Part shown: in pieces, positions 24,278 through 32,815 of the stretch | Position numbering within the stretch: position 1 is the stretch's first letter | Layout: the number at the start of each line of letters is the position of its first letter | DNA from: DASQMT01 sp963827335 | GTDB lineage: Bacteria > Actinomycetota > Thermoleophilia > Solirubrobacterales > Solirubrobacteraceae | NCBI GenBank assembly: GCA_963827335.1 | Contig: CAWHAP010000015.1 | Location: forward strand, 434,001 to 498,000 | Length of the DNA: 64,000 bases | Direction of reading: 5' to 3' | Translations under genes and position numbers: made by a program | Notes under the pieces: model-generated | What the model was told of the DNA's origin: nothing | The model's database searches: none | Seen by the model: the letters and a program-made list of their open reading frames with translations, nothing else

Positions 24278-25243
24278 ATGCCCGTGCCGGTCGGCCTCCA
24301 TTGCTCACACGAGCAGATCCCGCCGAGCCGGCTGCTGCGCCACGCGCAGGAGGCCGAGGCCGCCGGCTTCGACGCCGGCATGTGCTCGGACCACTTCTCG
24401 CCCTGGAGCGAGCGCCAGGGCGAGTCGGGCTTCGCCTGGTCGTTCCTCGGTGCGGCGCTGCAGGCGACGGCGCTGCCGTGGGGCGTCGTCAACGCCCCGG
24501 GCCAGCGCTACCACCCGGCGATCGTCGCCCAGGCGGCGGCGACGCTGTGCGAGCTGTTCCCCGGCCGCCTGTGGGTCGCGCTCGGCACGGGCGAGTTCTC
24601 CAACGAGCACATCACGGGCGCGCCGTGGCCACCGAAGCGGGTCCGGGCCGCACGGCTGCTGGAGTGCGTCGAGATCATGCGCGCCCTGTTCGCCGGCGAG
24701 GTGGTCGACCACGACGGGCTGGTCCGCGTCGACCGCGCGAGACTGTGGACGCTGCCGGCCGTGCCCCCCGCGCTGATCGGCGCCGCGGTCACCCCCGAGA
24801 CGGCGCGCTGGTGCGGCGGCTGGGCCGACGGACTGGCGACGATCAACCAGCCGCGCGAGCGCCTCGAGCAGGTGATCGCGGCGTTCCGCGAGGGCGGCGG
24901 CGATGGCAAGCCGATCCATCTCCAGGTGCACCTGTCCTGGGCGCCGACCGAGGAGGAGGCGCTCGCGATCGCCCACGACCAGTGGCGCACGAACGTGTTC
25001 GCGCCCCCGCTGTGCTGGGACCTCGCCACGGTCGAGCAGTTCGACGCGGCCGCGCAGCACGTGCGCCCCGAGGACGTGCGCGGCGCGGTGCTCGTGGCGG
25101 CCGACCCGGCGCGTCACGCCGCGTGGCTGCAGGAGCTCGCCGCGCTCGGCGTCGACTCGCTCCAGCTCCACCACGTCGGCCGCGACCTCGAGCCGTTCAT
25201 CGCCGCGTTCGCCGAGCACGTGCTCCCGGAGCTGCGCGCGTGA
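24278..25243 (+). CDS. LLM-class flavin-dependent oxidoreductase (TIGR03885-like)
   Basis: The 321-residue luciferase-like TIM barrel opens VGLHCSHEQIPPSRLLRHAQ, then AGFDAGMCSDHFSPWSERQG near residue 29 and LFPGRLWVALGTGE near residue 89. The CSHEQ opening and SDHFSPW loop fit a branch described as probable non-F420 flavin oxidoreductases. The ATG follows GTAGGAG at 7 nt. The stop overlaps the GTG of the GH13 gene (GTGA), so the two are translationally coupled. Its reaction is not known; the fusion of its expression with a glycosidase is notable. Confidence 0.85.
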   Translation: MPVPVGLHCSHEQIPPSRLLRHAQEAEAAGFDAGMCSDHFSPWSERQGESGFAWSFLGAALQATALPWGVVNAPGQRYHPAIVAQAAATLCELFPGRLWVALGTGEFSNEHITGAPWPPKRVRAARLLECVEIMRALFAGEVVDHDGLVRVDRARLWTLPAVPPALIGAAVTPETARWCGGWADGLATINQPRERLEQVIAAFREGGGDGKPIHLQVHLSWAPTEEEALAIAHDQWRTNVFAPPLCWDLATVEQFDAAAQHVRPEDVRGAVLVAADPARHAAWLQELAALGVDSLQLHHVGRDLEPFIAAFAEHVLPELRA

Positions 25244-26892
25244 GCCGCAGCGCGACCGGCGACGTCTGGTGGAGGAACGCCGTCGTCTACTGCCTCGACG
25301 TCGAGACGTTCCTCGACGGCGACGGCGACGGCCGCGGGGACCTCACCGGCCTGTGCGAGCGGATCGACTACCTCGCCGGCATCGGCGTGAGCTGCCTCTG
25401 GCTGATGCCGTTCTACCCCTCGGTCCAGCGCGACGACGGCTACGACATCACCGACTTCTACGGCGTCGACCCGCGCCTGGGGACGCACGGGGATCTCGTG
25501 GACATGATCCGCACCGCGCGCGACCGCGGGCTCCGCGTGATCGCCGACCTCGTCCCCAACCACACCTCCGATCGGCACCCGTGGTTCCAGGCCGCACGGG
25601 AAGGGCCGGAGAACCCGTACCACGACTTCTACGTCTGGAAGGACGAGAAACCGGCGGAGAAGCCCGGCGACGTCGTGTTCCCCGACCAGGAGTCGTCGAA
25701 CTGGACGTACGACCGCAAGGCGCGCCGCTGGTACCTGCACCGCTTCTACTCCCACCAGCCCGACCTCAACGTCGCCAACCCGGCGGTCCGCGACGAGATC
25801 GCGCAGGTCGCCGGGTTCTGGCTGCAGCAGGGTCTCGACGGCTTCCGGCTCGACGCCGTGCCGTTCCTGATCGAGCCGACCGGGACGCCGCGCGGCGCGA
25901 TCGAGGATCCGCACGAGCTGCTGCGCGACCTGCGCCGGGCGATGGGGCGGCGCAACGGAGGCTCGATCCTCCTCGGCGAGGTCAACCTGGAGCCCCGCGA
26001 GCAGGCGGCGTTCTTCGGCGCGCGCGGCGGCGAGGAGCTCGACATGCTGTTCGCGTTCACCGTCAACCAGGCCATGTACCTCGCGCTCGCGCGCGAGGAC
26101 GCCCGCCCGCTCGCGGAGGCCCTGGCCGCGCTCCCGCCCATCCCCGCCGACTGCCAATGGGCCCACTTCGTCCGCAACCACGACGAGCTGACGCTCGACA
26201 AGCTCAGCGAGGAGGAGCGCGCGGAGGTGTTCGGCGCGTTCGGGCCGGAGCCCGAGCAGCAGCTCTACGGGCGCGGGCTGCGGCGGCGGCTGCCGTCCAT
26301 GCTCGGCGGGGACGAGCGCCGCACCCGGCTCGTGTACTCGCTCGCCTTCTCGCTTCCGGGGACGCCGGTGCTGTTCTACGGCGAGGAGATCGGGATGGCC
26401 GAGAACCCGGCGATCGAAGGGCGCTACGCGGTGCGGGCGCCGATGCAGTGGTCGGCCGAGGCGAACGCCGGGTTCACGACCGCCGAGGCGTCCGAGCGCC
26501 CGCCGCTCGCCGACGGCCCGTTCGGCTTCCCGGAGGTCAACGTGGCCGCGCAGCGCCGCGACCCGGGGTCGCTGCTGAACTGGATGGAGCGGCTGATCCG
26601 CCGGCGGCGCGAATGCCCCGAGCTCGGCTGGGGCGACTGGGCGCTGCTGGAGCAGGACGACCCGGCCGTGTTCGCGCACCGCGTCGACTGGGAGGGCTCG
26701 ACCATCGTCGCGCTGCACAACCTGGCCGGCCGCGCCACCGAGGCGCGGCTCGCCCTCGGCGGCGAAGGCGTGCTCGTCGACCTGTTCGGCGCCGGGGAGC
26801 ACGCGCTCGAGCCCGAGCTGCGGCTCACGCTCGAGCCGCACGGCCATCGCTGGTACCGCGTGCGCCGGCCCGGGCAGCGCGTCGCGCCCTAA
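25240..26892 (+). CDS. GH13 alpha-amylase/trehalose-synthase-like glycosidase
   Basis: The 550-residue GH13 barrel has YDITDFYGVDPRLGTHGDL (region I approach), DLVPNHTSDRHPWF (region I), DGFRLDAVPFL (nucleophile Asp, about 202), ILLGEVN (acid/base Glu, about 245) and FVRNHDELTLD (transition-state Asp, about 314). A C-terminal beta domain follows (ALHNLAGRATEARLALGG). All three catalytic residues are present. It resembles trehalose synthase or glucosyltransferase-type GH13 rather than secreted amylases, and it has no signal peptide. The GTG start overlaps the LLM gene. It converges on ltrA with overlapping stop bases. Confidence 0.9.
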   Translation: MSRSATGDVWWRNAVVYCLDVETFLDGDGDGRGDLTGLCERIDYLAGIGVSCLWLMPFYPSVQRDDGYDITDFYGVDPRLGTHGDLVDMIRTARDRGLRVIADLVPNHTSDRHPWFQAAREGPENPYHDFYVWKDEKPAEKPGDVVFPDQESSNWTYDRKARRWYLHRFYSHQPDLNVANPAVRDEIAQVAGFWLQQGLDGFRLDAVPFLIEPTGTPRGAIEDPHELLRDLRRAMGRRNGGSILLGEVNLEPREQAAFFGARGGEELDMLFAFTVNQAMYLALAREDARPLAEALAALPPIPADCQWAHFVRNHDELTLDKLSEEERAEVFGAFGPEPEQQLYGRGLRRRLPSMLGGDERRTRLVYSLAFSLPGTPVLFYGEEIGMAENPAIEGRYAVRAPMQWSAEANAGFTTAEASERPPLADGPFGFPEVNVAAQRRDPGSLLNWMERLIRRRRECPELGWGDWALLEQDDPAVFAHRVDWEGSTIVALHNLAGRATEARLALGGEGVLVDLFGAGEHALEPELRLTLEPHGHRWYRVRRPGQRVAP

Positions 26893-28073
26893 TGGGCCTC
26901 CGCCACCTGGTGGCGGAGCCGGTCGCGCAGGTCGCCGAAGCGGTGCGTCTCGTACACGATGAGCACCGCGAGGATGCCCGCCAGGCCGGCCAGCACGGCC
27001 ACCGCCGGCAGCTCGACGGCGACCGGCACGAGCGCCACGAGGAGCGCCGCGCACGCGAGGCGGTGCCGGCTGAGCCGGTGGATGTGCCGCCAGCGGAACG
27101 CGACGTGCGCGAGCAGGTAGACGACGGTCCCGCCCAGCAGCGCGGCGGCCGGGACCAGCTTCAACGCGTCCTCCGGGTGCCCGAGGGTCTTCTTCATCCC
27201 GAGCGCGACGAGCACGATCCCGGCCACCATCGGGAAGTGCAGGTAGGAGTACGAGTCGCGCGCGATCTCGTTCTGCTCGCGCCCGACGGCGGCCGCGGCG
27301 AGGCGCCGTTCGGCGACGAGGGCGACGACGTCGAAGTAGAGCCACCACAGCGCCGCGGCGACCGCGACGCCGATGATCGCGGACGCGACGACGCCCGTGG
27401 AGAGCTCGCCCTCGGCGCCGGCGCCGATCGCGACGATCGACTCGCCGAGCGCGATGATCAAGATCAGGCCGTGGCGCTCGGCGAAGTGCGCGGGCATGAG
27501 CTTCCAGCCCGCGGCCCCGAACAGGTACGGGCCGCCCATGTCGAGCAGGAGCGCGAGGGCCCACAGCGCGCCCTGCAGCGTGCCGTCGGCGAACGAGGCG
27601 CCGACGAGGATGCCCACGCCGATCGCGGTGCTCACCGCGAGGCCGTTGACCGACTGGCGCAGATGGGGGTCGTCGCGGCACGCCAGCACGAAGAGCGCGA
27701 TCTGGCCGAAGCGCACGACCGCGTACGCGCAGGCGAAGAGCAGCGCCGCGTCACCGAACACGTCGGGGACGCAGAGCGCCGCGACGAGGAGCGCCGCCAT
27801 CGCGGCGAAGATGGCGATCCGCACCATCCCCTCCTCCGGGTCGATCACGCTCGTGAGCCAGGCGTAGCCGACCCAGGACCACCACAGCACGCCGAGCACG
27901 AGCAGGCCCCTGGCGACGCCCTCCCAGGTCGGGTCGTCGGCCATCAGCTGCGTGCACTGCGTCAGGGCGAGCACGAAGACGAGATCGAAGAACAGCTCGA
28001 GCGGCGTGACCGTCTGCTTCTCGCGCAGCACGGCGGTGACGCGGGGGCTGCGGGGGGATGCGGCGGTGGCCAC
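26889..28073 (-). CDS. ltrA: low temperature requirement protein A (LtrA) family membrane protein
   Basis: The 394-residue integral membrane protein has about eleven helices. The N-terminal TPLELFFDLVFVLALTQ is the family signature, with WWSWVGYAWLTSVIDPEEG near residue 65 and ERHGLILIIALGESIVAIG near residue 190. LtrA was named for a Listeria mutant defective at low temperature; its molecular activity remains unclear. It stands alone, convergent with GH13 and divergent from a secreted protein gene. Confidence 0.9.
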   Translation of the reverse strand: MATAASPRSPRVTAVLREKQTVTPLELFFDLVFVLALTQCTQLMADDPTWEGVARGLLVLGVLWWSWVGYAWLTSVIDPEEGMVRIAIFAAMAALLVAALCVPDVFGDAALLFACAYAVVRFGQIALFVLACRDDPHLRQSVNGLAVSTAIGVGILVGASFADGTLQGALWALALLLDMGGPYLFGAAGWKLMPAHFAERHGLILIIALGESIVAIGAGAEGELSTGVVASAIIGVAVAAALWWLYFDVVALVAERRLAAAAVGREQNEIARDSYSYLHFPMVAGIVLVALGMKKTLGHPEDALKLVPAAALLGGTVVYLLAHVAFRWRHIHRLSRHRLACAALLVALVPVAVELPAVAVLAGLAGILAVLIVYETHRFGDLRDRLRHQVAEAH

Positions 28074-28257
28074 GGGCGGATCGTGGCAGATCGCGTGCGC
28101 GGTCCTCCCGCGCCCGGCGGTCGGTCAGCCGGCGGACAACAGCGCGCGCGGCGGGCGTTCCCGCAGCGCGCAAGCGATTTTTCGGTATTTCGCAGACCAC
28201 CTTCCTTTCGTGTATTGCTTCCACGACGGCGACACCCGGAGCAGGAGGGACGTACGG

Positions 28258-29586
28258 ATGGATGGGATGGATTCCCGTAGTGCGCGGACGCGCACGCGAG
28301 GCGCAGGATGGCTCTGCGCGCTCGTGGTGACGGCGTGCACCCTCCTCGTCCCCGGCGTGGCGCACGCCGGCATCGGCGTGAGCGCGGTGCCCTCCTTCCC
28401 GACCACCGCGACCGTCGGCGACACCGGCCTGACCGCGACGATCCAGGTGTCGAACCGCAACGACGGCGTTGACGAGAACAGGCCGAACTACGTCTGCAAC
28501 TTCAACTCCGGGAGCCCGTGCACCGGTCCCGGCATCACGCTGATCCCGTCCTGCGGCGCGCTCGGCGACTTCTCCGCGTGCCTGACGCCCGATCCGGGCG
28601 TCTTCAAGATCGCCAACACGGGCACGGGCGTGCCCGGATCCGCCTGTGCGGGCATGGGCTTCAGCATCACCCTGATCGATGCCGCCTCGGGCAGGCTGCG
28701 CTTCACGCCGGTCGCGGGTCAGACCATCGCCCTCGCGGGCGCCGGCGCCGCGTGCGAGATCGCGTTCACGTTCGACGTGATCGGCTCGCCGGATGTGGAC
28801 CAGAGCCAGGACCCCGGCGTCCAGACCGCCCAGACCGTCGACAACACGCAGCGGCTGGACCAGGAGAACCTGACGGGATCCGCGCGCGGCTCGAGCGCGG
28901 GCACAACGATCCTGCGCGCGCGGCCCACGATCGCCACGCAGGCCTCGCCCAGCGTCCGGGTCGGCGGGCAGCTCACGGACACCGCGGTCGTCAGCGGCCG
29001 GGTCAACCCGGTCGCCGGCGCGACGGTCGACTTCATCCTCTACGGCCCCGACGACGCGAACTGCGCCGGCCCGCCGATCTTCCAGTCGCTCGCGCGGCCG
29101 GTCGACGCGGACGGCCGCGCGGTCTCCGATCCGTACGTCCCGACGGCCCCGGGCACGTACCGGTGGCGGGCGTTCTACAGCGGCGATGCGAACAACGAGC
29201 CCGTCGCGGGCGTCTGCAACGCCGCGAACGAGAACGTCGTGGTGACGCCCCCGGGCACCTCGACGTCCGGCGGCCCGCCGACGGTCCGTCCGCCGCGGAT
29301 CACGGTGAACGACACGCCGGGCTCGGGCGGCCGCTGCACGGAGTCCAACTTCACGCTCCGGGTCAACGCGCGCTCCGCCGGCCTCAAGAGCGTGCGCGTG
29401 ACGCTCGACGGCAAGACGATCGCGAAGTCCAAGCAGGCGAAGTTCAAGGTCCGGGTGAAGGCCAAGGCGAAGAAGTTCGGCCGCCACGTGATCCGGATCA
29501 TCGCCAACGGCCGGGGCGGCCGGACCGTCCGGGTGCTCGAGTTCCGGCGCTGCGGCCGGCCCGTGCAACCGCGCTTCGTGGGCTGA
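28258..29586 (+). CDS. secreted cell-surface protein with Ig-like/prealbumin-like domain
   Basis: The 442-residue protein has a signal peptide ending in VPGVAHAG. A beta-rich N-domain follows (IGVSAVPSFPTTATVGDTGL) with cysteines likely in disulfides (VCNFN...SPCTG...PSCG). A central Ig-like repeat is ASPSVRVGGQLTDTAVVSGR...YRWRAFYSGDANNE, the form seen in many secreted Solirubrobacterales proteins. A lysine-rich C-terminal domain (SKQAKFKVRVKAKAKKFGRH) may be a calcium-independent surface anchor. The start has AGGAGGG 8 nt upstream. An AT-rich patch upstream (28170-28215) may hold the promoter. No enzymatic motif is seen. Confidence 0.75.
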   Translation: MDGMDSRSARTRTRGAGWLCALVVTACTLLVPGVAHAGIGVSAVPSFPTTATVGDTGLTATIQVSNRNDGVDENRPNYVCNFNSGSPCTGPGITLIPSCGALGDFSACLTPDPGVFKIANTGTGVPGSACAGMGFSITLIDAASGRLRFTPVAGQTIALAGAGAACEIAFTFDVIGSPDVDQSQDPGVQTAQTVDNTQRLDQENLTGSARGSSAGTTILRARPTIATQASPSVRVGGQLTDTAVVSGRVNPVAGATVDFILYGPDDANCAGPPIFQSLARPVDADGRAVSDPYVPTAPGTYRWRAFYSGDANNEPVAGVCNAANENVVVTPPGTSTSGGPPTVRPPRITVNDTPGSGGRCTESNFTLRVNARSAGLKSVRVTLDGKTIAKSKQAKFKVRVKAKAKKFGRHVIRIIANGRGGRTVRVLEFRRCGRPVQPRFVG

Positions 29587-29593
29587 GCCGCCC

Positions 29594-29623
29594 AGCGGGC
29601 GTCGCGCCGCCGCGACGCCCGCT
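29594..29623 (+). terminator. perfect 13 bp hairpin terminator
   Basis: AGCGGGCGTCGCG (29594-29606) pairs exactly with CGCGACGCCCGCT (29611-29623) around a 4 nt loop, 8 nt after the stop codon of the secreted protein. Confidence 0.75.
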
Positions 29624-29707
29624 TCGACTGGCTGTAGTAGCGTTGCCCGCAATCGGGGCGGGGGTCCCGGGGGCGTCCGCCCGCACTCGCATCAGAGGGA
29701 GGCAGAC

Positions 29708-31264
29708 GTGGGCGCAGCTCGTCTCACGTTGGCCGCGGCATGCGCGGCCACACTCGTCCTCGCGGGACCCGCGGCGGCGGGGACCCACGATCGCGGCTCG
29801 GCGCAGCTGCGCAAGGCCGTGACCGTCAAGGGCCTGCTGGAGCATCAGCGCAACCTGCAGGCCATCGCCGACCTGAACGGCGGCACGCGCACGACCGGCA
29901 CGGCCGGCTACGAGGCGTCGGCCGACTACGTCGAGGCGCGGCTGGAGCGGGCGGGCTACAACGTCCGGCGCGAGCCGTTCGACCTGCCCGAGTGGGAGGA
30001 GAACAGCCCACCGCAGCTCACCGCCGCCGGGGCGACCTGGACGCCGGGCACCGAGGCCGACGACAACACGCCGGACGTCGACTTCATCACGTTCAAGTTC
30101 TCGGCCGCCGGCGACACGGGTGAGCTCCCCGTCGTCCCCGTGACCAACCTCGTCGAGCCGCCCACGCCGTCGCCGTCGTCGGCCGCCGGCTGCGCCGCGG
30201 AGGACTACCCGGCCGCGACGGCGGGCGCGATCTCGCTGATCCAGCGCGGGACGTGCCCCTTCGTCCAGAAGCTCAAGCTGGCCGCCAGAGCCGGCGCCGC
30301 GGGCGTGATCCTCTACAACGAGGGCCAGCCCGGGCGGACGAACGCGCTCTTCATCGAGGCGCCCCCGAACTACCCGATCCCCGCCGTCATGGCCTCCTTC
30401 GAGGTCGGCCAGGCGCTCCTGACCACCCCGAGCCCGACGGCGCGGATCGTCATCGACGCGACGTCCACCCCGCGGTACTTCGACAACGTGATCGCCGAGA
30501 GCCGCCGCGGCGACGACCGCCGGAAGGTGGTGCTGGGCGCGCACCTCGACTCCGTCCCGGAGGGACCGGGCATCAACGACAACGGCTCGGGCACGGCCGC
30601 GCTGCTCGAGATCGCCGAGCAGCTCTCGAGGAAGCGGATCCGCCTGACGAACCAGGTCGCGTTCGCGTTCTGGGGCGCCGAGGAGAACGGGCTGGTCGGC
30701 TCGACCTACTTCGTCGAGCACCTGAGCCCGGCGCAGAAGGCGCGGATCATGGCGAACCTGAACTTCGACATGCTCGGCTCGCCGAACTTCGTGCGCTTCG
30801 TCCGCGACGGCGACCTGTCGGACACCGCCGATCCGGGCGCGGGCGTGTTCGCCCCGGCGGCGCGGCCGGGCTCGGCGGCGATCGAGGACGTCTTCACGGA
30901 GTACTTCGCCGCGCAGGGGCTCGCCTTCGACCCGGCGCCGTTCGACGGCCGCTCGGACTACGGCCCGTTCATCGAGGCGGGCATCCCGGCGGGCGGGCTG
31001 TTCTCCGGCGCCGAGGGGGTGAAGACGGAGGACCAGGCGCAGCGCTTCGGCGGCGCCGCGGGATCGTGGTACGACCCGTGCTACCACCAGGCGTGCGACA
31101 CCCTGCAGACGGTCCTGACGGCACCGCCGGAGGACGCCGACGGCCTCGAAGCCGGCGACGCGGCGGCGATGCACGGCGGCGGGGTGCGCAGCCTCGACTC
31201 GCTCGCGGACGCGGCGGCGCACGCCGCGTGGTTCCTCGGCACCCGGGCGGACCCGCTCGGATAG
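29708..31264 (+). CDS. secreted M28-family zinc aminopeptidase with PA domain
   Basis: The 518-residue protein has a signal peptide (RLTLAAACAATLVLAGPAAAG), a protease-associated domain (LIQRGTCPFVQKLKLAARAG near residue 180) and an M28 metallopeptidase domain. Zinc ligands: His and Asp in GAHLDSV (about 278) and INDNGSG (about 287), catalytic Glu in WGAEENG (about 323), Asp in NLNFDMLG (about 350), and His in CYHQACD (about 460). GTG 29708 follows AGAGGGAGG. The enzyme would remove N-terminal residues from peptides outside the cell, supplying amino acids. The layout matches Streptomyces-type aminopeptidases. Confidence 0.92.
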   Translation: MGAARLTLAAACAATLVLAGPAAAGTHDRGSAQLRKAVTVKGLLEHQRNLQAIADLNGGTRTTGTAGYEASADYVEARLERAGYNVRREPFDLPEWEENSPPQLTAAGATWTPGTEADDNTPDVDFITFKFSAAGDTGELPVVPVTNLVEPPTPSPSSAAGCAAEDYPAATAGAISLIQRGTCPFVQKLKLAARAGAAGVILYNEGQPGRTNALFIEAPPNYPIPAVMASFEVGQALLTTPSPTARIVIDATSTPRYFDNVIAESRRGDDRRKVVLGAHLDSVPEGPGINDNGSGTAALLEIAEQLSRKRIRLTNQVAFAFWGAEENGLVGSTYFVEHLSPAQKARIMANLNFDMLGSPNFVRFVRDGDLSDTADPGAGVFAPAARPGSAAIEDVFTEYFAAQGLAFDPAPFDGRSDYGPFIEAGIPAGGLFSGAEGVKTEDQAQRFGGAAGSWYDPCYHQACDTLQTVLTAPPEDADGLEAGDAAAMHGGGVRSLDSLADAAAHAAWFLGTRADPLG

Positions 31265-31298
31265 CCGATCCCGACCGGCCCCGGGTACCGTTCGCGCG

Positions 31299-31325
31299 GT
31301 GCCCGGGACCGTCCGCGCGCTGTGA
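31299..31325 (+). CDS. 8-codon leaderless mini-ORF coupled to the hydrolase gene
   Basis: GTG 31299 lies 7 nt after TACCGT (31286-31291), the same spacing as other leaderless starts here. Its frame ends in TGA at 31323-31325, which overlaps the GTG start of the next gene (GTGA). If transcription starts at 31299, the hydrolase would depend on re-initiation after this peptide. This is an inference from spacing. Confidence 0.35.
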   Translation: MPGTVRAL

Positions 31326-32116
31326 CCTTCACGCCCGCGCACCGCGGCGGCACCGGGCCGCCGCTCGTCCTGCTCCACGGCTTCATGGACACCTGGCGGG
31401 TGTGGGAGCTCGTCCTGCCGGCGCTCGAGCGCCGCCACGACGTGCTCGCGCCCACGCTGCCCGGGCATGCGGGCGGGCCCCCGCTGCCCGACCCGCTCGA
31501 CGGCGACGTCATGGCCGACGCCGTCGAGGCGGCGATGGACGCGGCCGGCTTCGGCCTGGCGCACGTCGCCGGCAACTCGCTCGGCGCCCACGTCGCGCTC
31601 CAGCTCGCCGCGCGCGGGCGGGCGCAGAGCGTCGTCGCGTTCGCGCCGCCGGGCGGCTGGGCGGCCGGCGACGACGCCCCGCGCGCGCTGCTCGCCGAGC
31701 AGCGGGCCATGCAGGCGGCGACGGCGGACCTCGCCGGGCACGCCGACGCCGTCGTCGCCACGCCGGAGGGCCGCCGGCGCGCGACGCGGCTCGTCACCGT
31801 CCGGTCGGACCATCTTCCGGCGGAGCTGCTCGCGCATCAGCTCCGCGGCGTGGCGGGCTGCACGGGCGCCGTGCCGTTGATCGAGCACGCGCTCCGCGCC
31901 GGCTGGCCCGTCGACGCGGCCCGGATCGCCTGCCCCGTGCGCGTGGTCTGGGGCACCGAGGACCGCCTGCTCCCGTGGCCGTCGGCCGCACTGCGCCACC
32001 GGCGCGAGTGGCTCCCGCACGCCGACTGGGTGGAGCTCGCGGGCGTGGGGCACTGCCCGCAGCTGGACGTCCCGCTCGAGGCGGCCCAGCTCATCCTCGG
32101 CTGGACGGCGCCGTGA
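31322..32116 (+). CDS. alpha/beta hydrolase
   Basis: The 264-residue alpha/beta-fold hydrolase has LVLLHGFMDTW (oxyanion loop, about 15), the nucleophile elbow GNSLGAH (about 94), the Asp in VWGTEDRLLPW (about 210) and the His in GVGHCPQLD (about 242). The triad is complete. The substrate could be an ester, epoxide or lipid-like molecule. The GTG start overlaps an 8-codon mini-ORF. Its 3' end overlaps the convergent TetR gene by 26 bp. Confidence 0.88.
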   Translation: MTFTPAHRGGTGPPLVLLHGFMDTWRVWELVLPALERRHDVLAPTLPGHAGGPPLPDPLDGDVMADAVEAAMDAAGFGLAHVAGNSLGAHVALQLAARGRAQSVVAFAPPGGWAAGDDAPRALLAEQRAMQAATADLAGHADAVVATPEGRRRATRLVTVRSDHLPAELLAHQLRGVAGCTGAVPLIEHALRAGWPVDAARIACPVRVVWGTEDRLLPWPSAALRHRREWLPHADWVELAGVGHCPQLDVPLEAAQLILGWTAP

Positions 32117-32756
32117 CCGTGCCCTTGCCGTAGTCCCCCAGCCCGCCGGCGAGCTGGTCGTAGGCCCGGTCGGCGGCGATCCGGAGCCGGGCGACGAGCT
32201 GCTCGCGGTCCTCCTCGGCCAGCAGTCCCTGGAGCGCGAGCAGGAAGATCGACCGGTGCGTCCACCACAGCGTGCGGGCGACGATGGCGGGGACGAGATC
32301 GTCGTCGGCCGCGCCGGACGTCTCGGCGATCGCGGCGGTGATGGCCGCGGCCCCCGACTCCCATCCCACCGTCAGGCGCTCCTGCAGCGTGCGGCTGCCC
32401 CGGATGATCCTCGCCACGGTCAGGAGGTCCTCGTCCCCGCGGGCGACGAAGTCGTCGATCACGGTGGCGGTCAGCGCGCGGAACACGTCGAGGACGGACT
32501 CCGTGCCCGACCGCCCGGCGAGGGCGGCGACGAGCTGCGCGATCCCCTCCTCGCGCCCGGCGAACGCGAGGTCCTCCTTCGTCGGGAAGTGGTTGAAGAC
32601 CGTCTTCTCCGACACGTCGGCGGCGGCCGCGATCTCGGCGACGGTGACGGCGTCGAAGCCGCGCTCGGCGAACAGCCGGCGTGCGGTCGCGGCGATGGCC
32701 GCCCGGGCGACGCGCTTCTTGCGGGCCCTGAGGCCTTCGATCTGGGCGCCTGTCAT
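32091..32756 (-). CDS. TetR-family regulator, divergent from ABC exporter
   Basis: The 221-residue protein has RAAIAATARRLFAERGFDAV, VTVAEIAAAADVSEKTVFNH and FPTKEDLAF, a standard TetR helix-turn-helix. The C-terminal domain (WWTHRSIFLLALQGLL) binds an unknown ligand. The gene is divergent from a DrrA-type ABC transporter with a 59 nt gap carrying a 17 bp-period direct repeat, so it probably represses the exporter. The ATG at 32756 is one nt from a TACACT hexamer, too close for the leaderless pattern, so the exact start is less sure. Confidence 0.85.
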   Translation of the reverse strand: MTGAQIEGLRARKKRVARAAIAATARRLFAERGFDAVTVAEIAAAADVSEKTVFNHFPTKEDLAFAGREEGIAQLVAALAGRSGTESVLDVFRALTATVIDDFVARGDEDLLTVARIIRGSRTLQERLTVGWESGAAAITAAIAETSGAADDDLVPAIVARTLWWTHRSIFLLALQGLLAEEDREQLVARLRIAADRAYDQLAGGLGDYGKGTVTAPSSRG

Positions 32757-32767
32757 GAGTGTATCAC

Positions 32768-32798
32768 TTTAGCGACAGTAGAAATTCAGTGACTGTAG
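32768..32798. promoter_or_regulatory. direct repeat operator between TetR and ABC exporter
   Basis: TTTAGCGACAGTAG (32768-32781) and TTCAGTGACTGTAG (32785-32798) match at 11 of 14 positions with a 17 bp period. ACAGT (32775-32779) and ACTGT (32792-32796) also form an inverted pair. The second copy abuts the exporter's TATCCT box (32802-32807). Confidence 0.5.
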
Positions 32799-32815
32799 CG
32801 TTATCCTGCCGCGTC

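Noticed and set aside
24903..28280. Plus-strand open frame of over 1100 codons across three other genes
   Set aside because: Its translation is Arg/Ala/Pro-rich and has no motif, and it is out of phase with LLM, GH13 and (antisense) ltrA genes that have full motif sets. It is an artefact of high GC.
29498..32053. Minus-strand open frame of about 850 codons
   Set aside because: It is antisense to the M28 peptidase and alpha/beta hydrolase, with low-complexity composition and no start signal.
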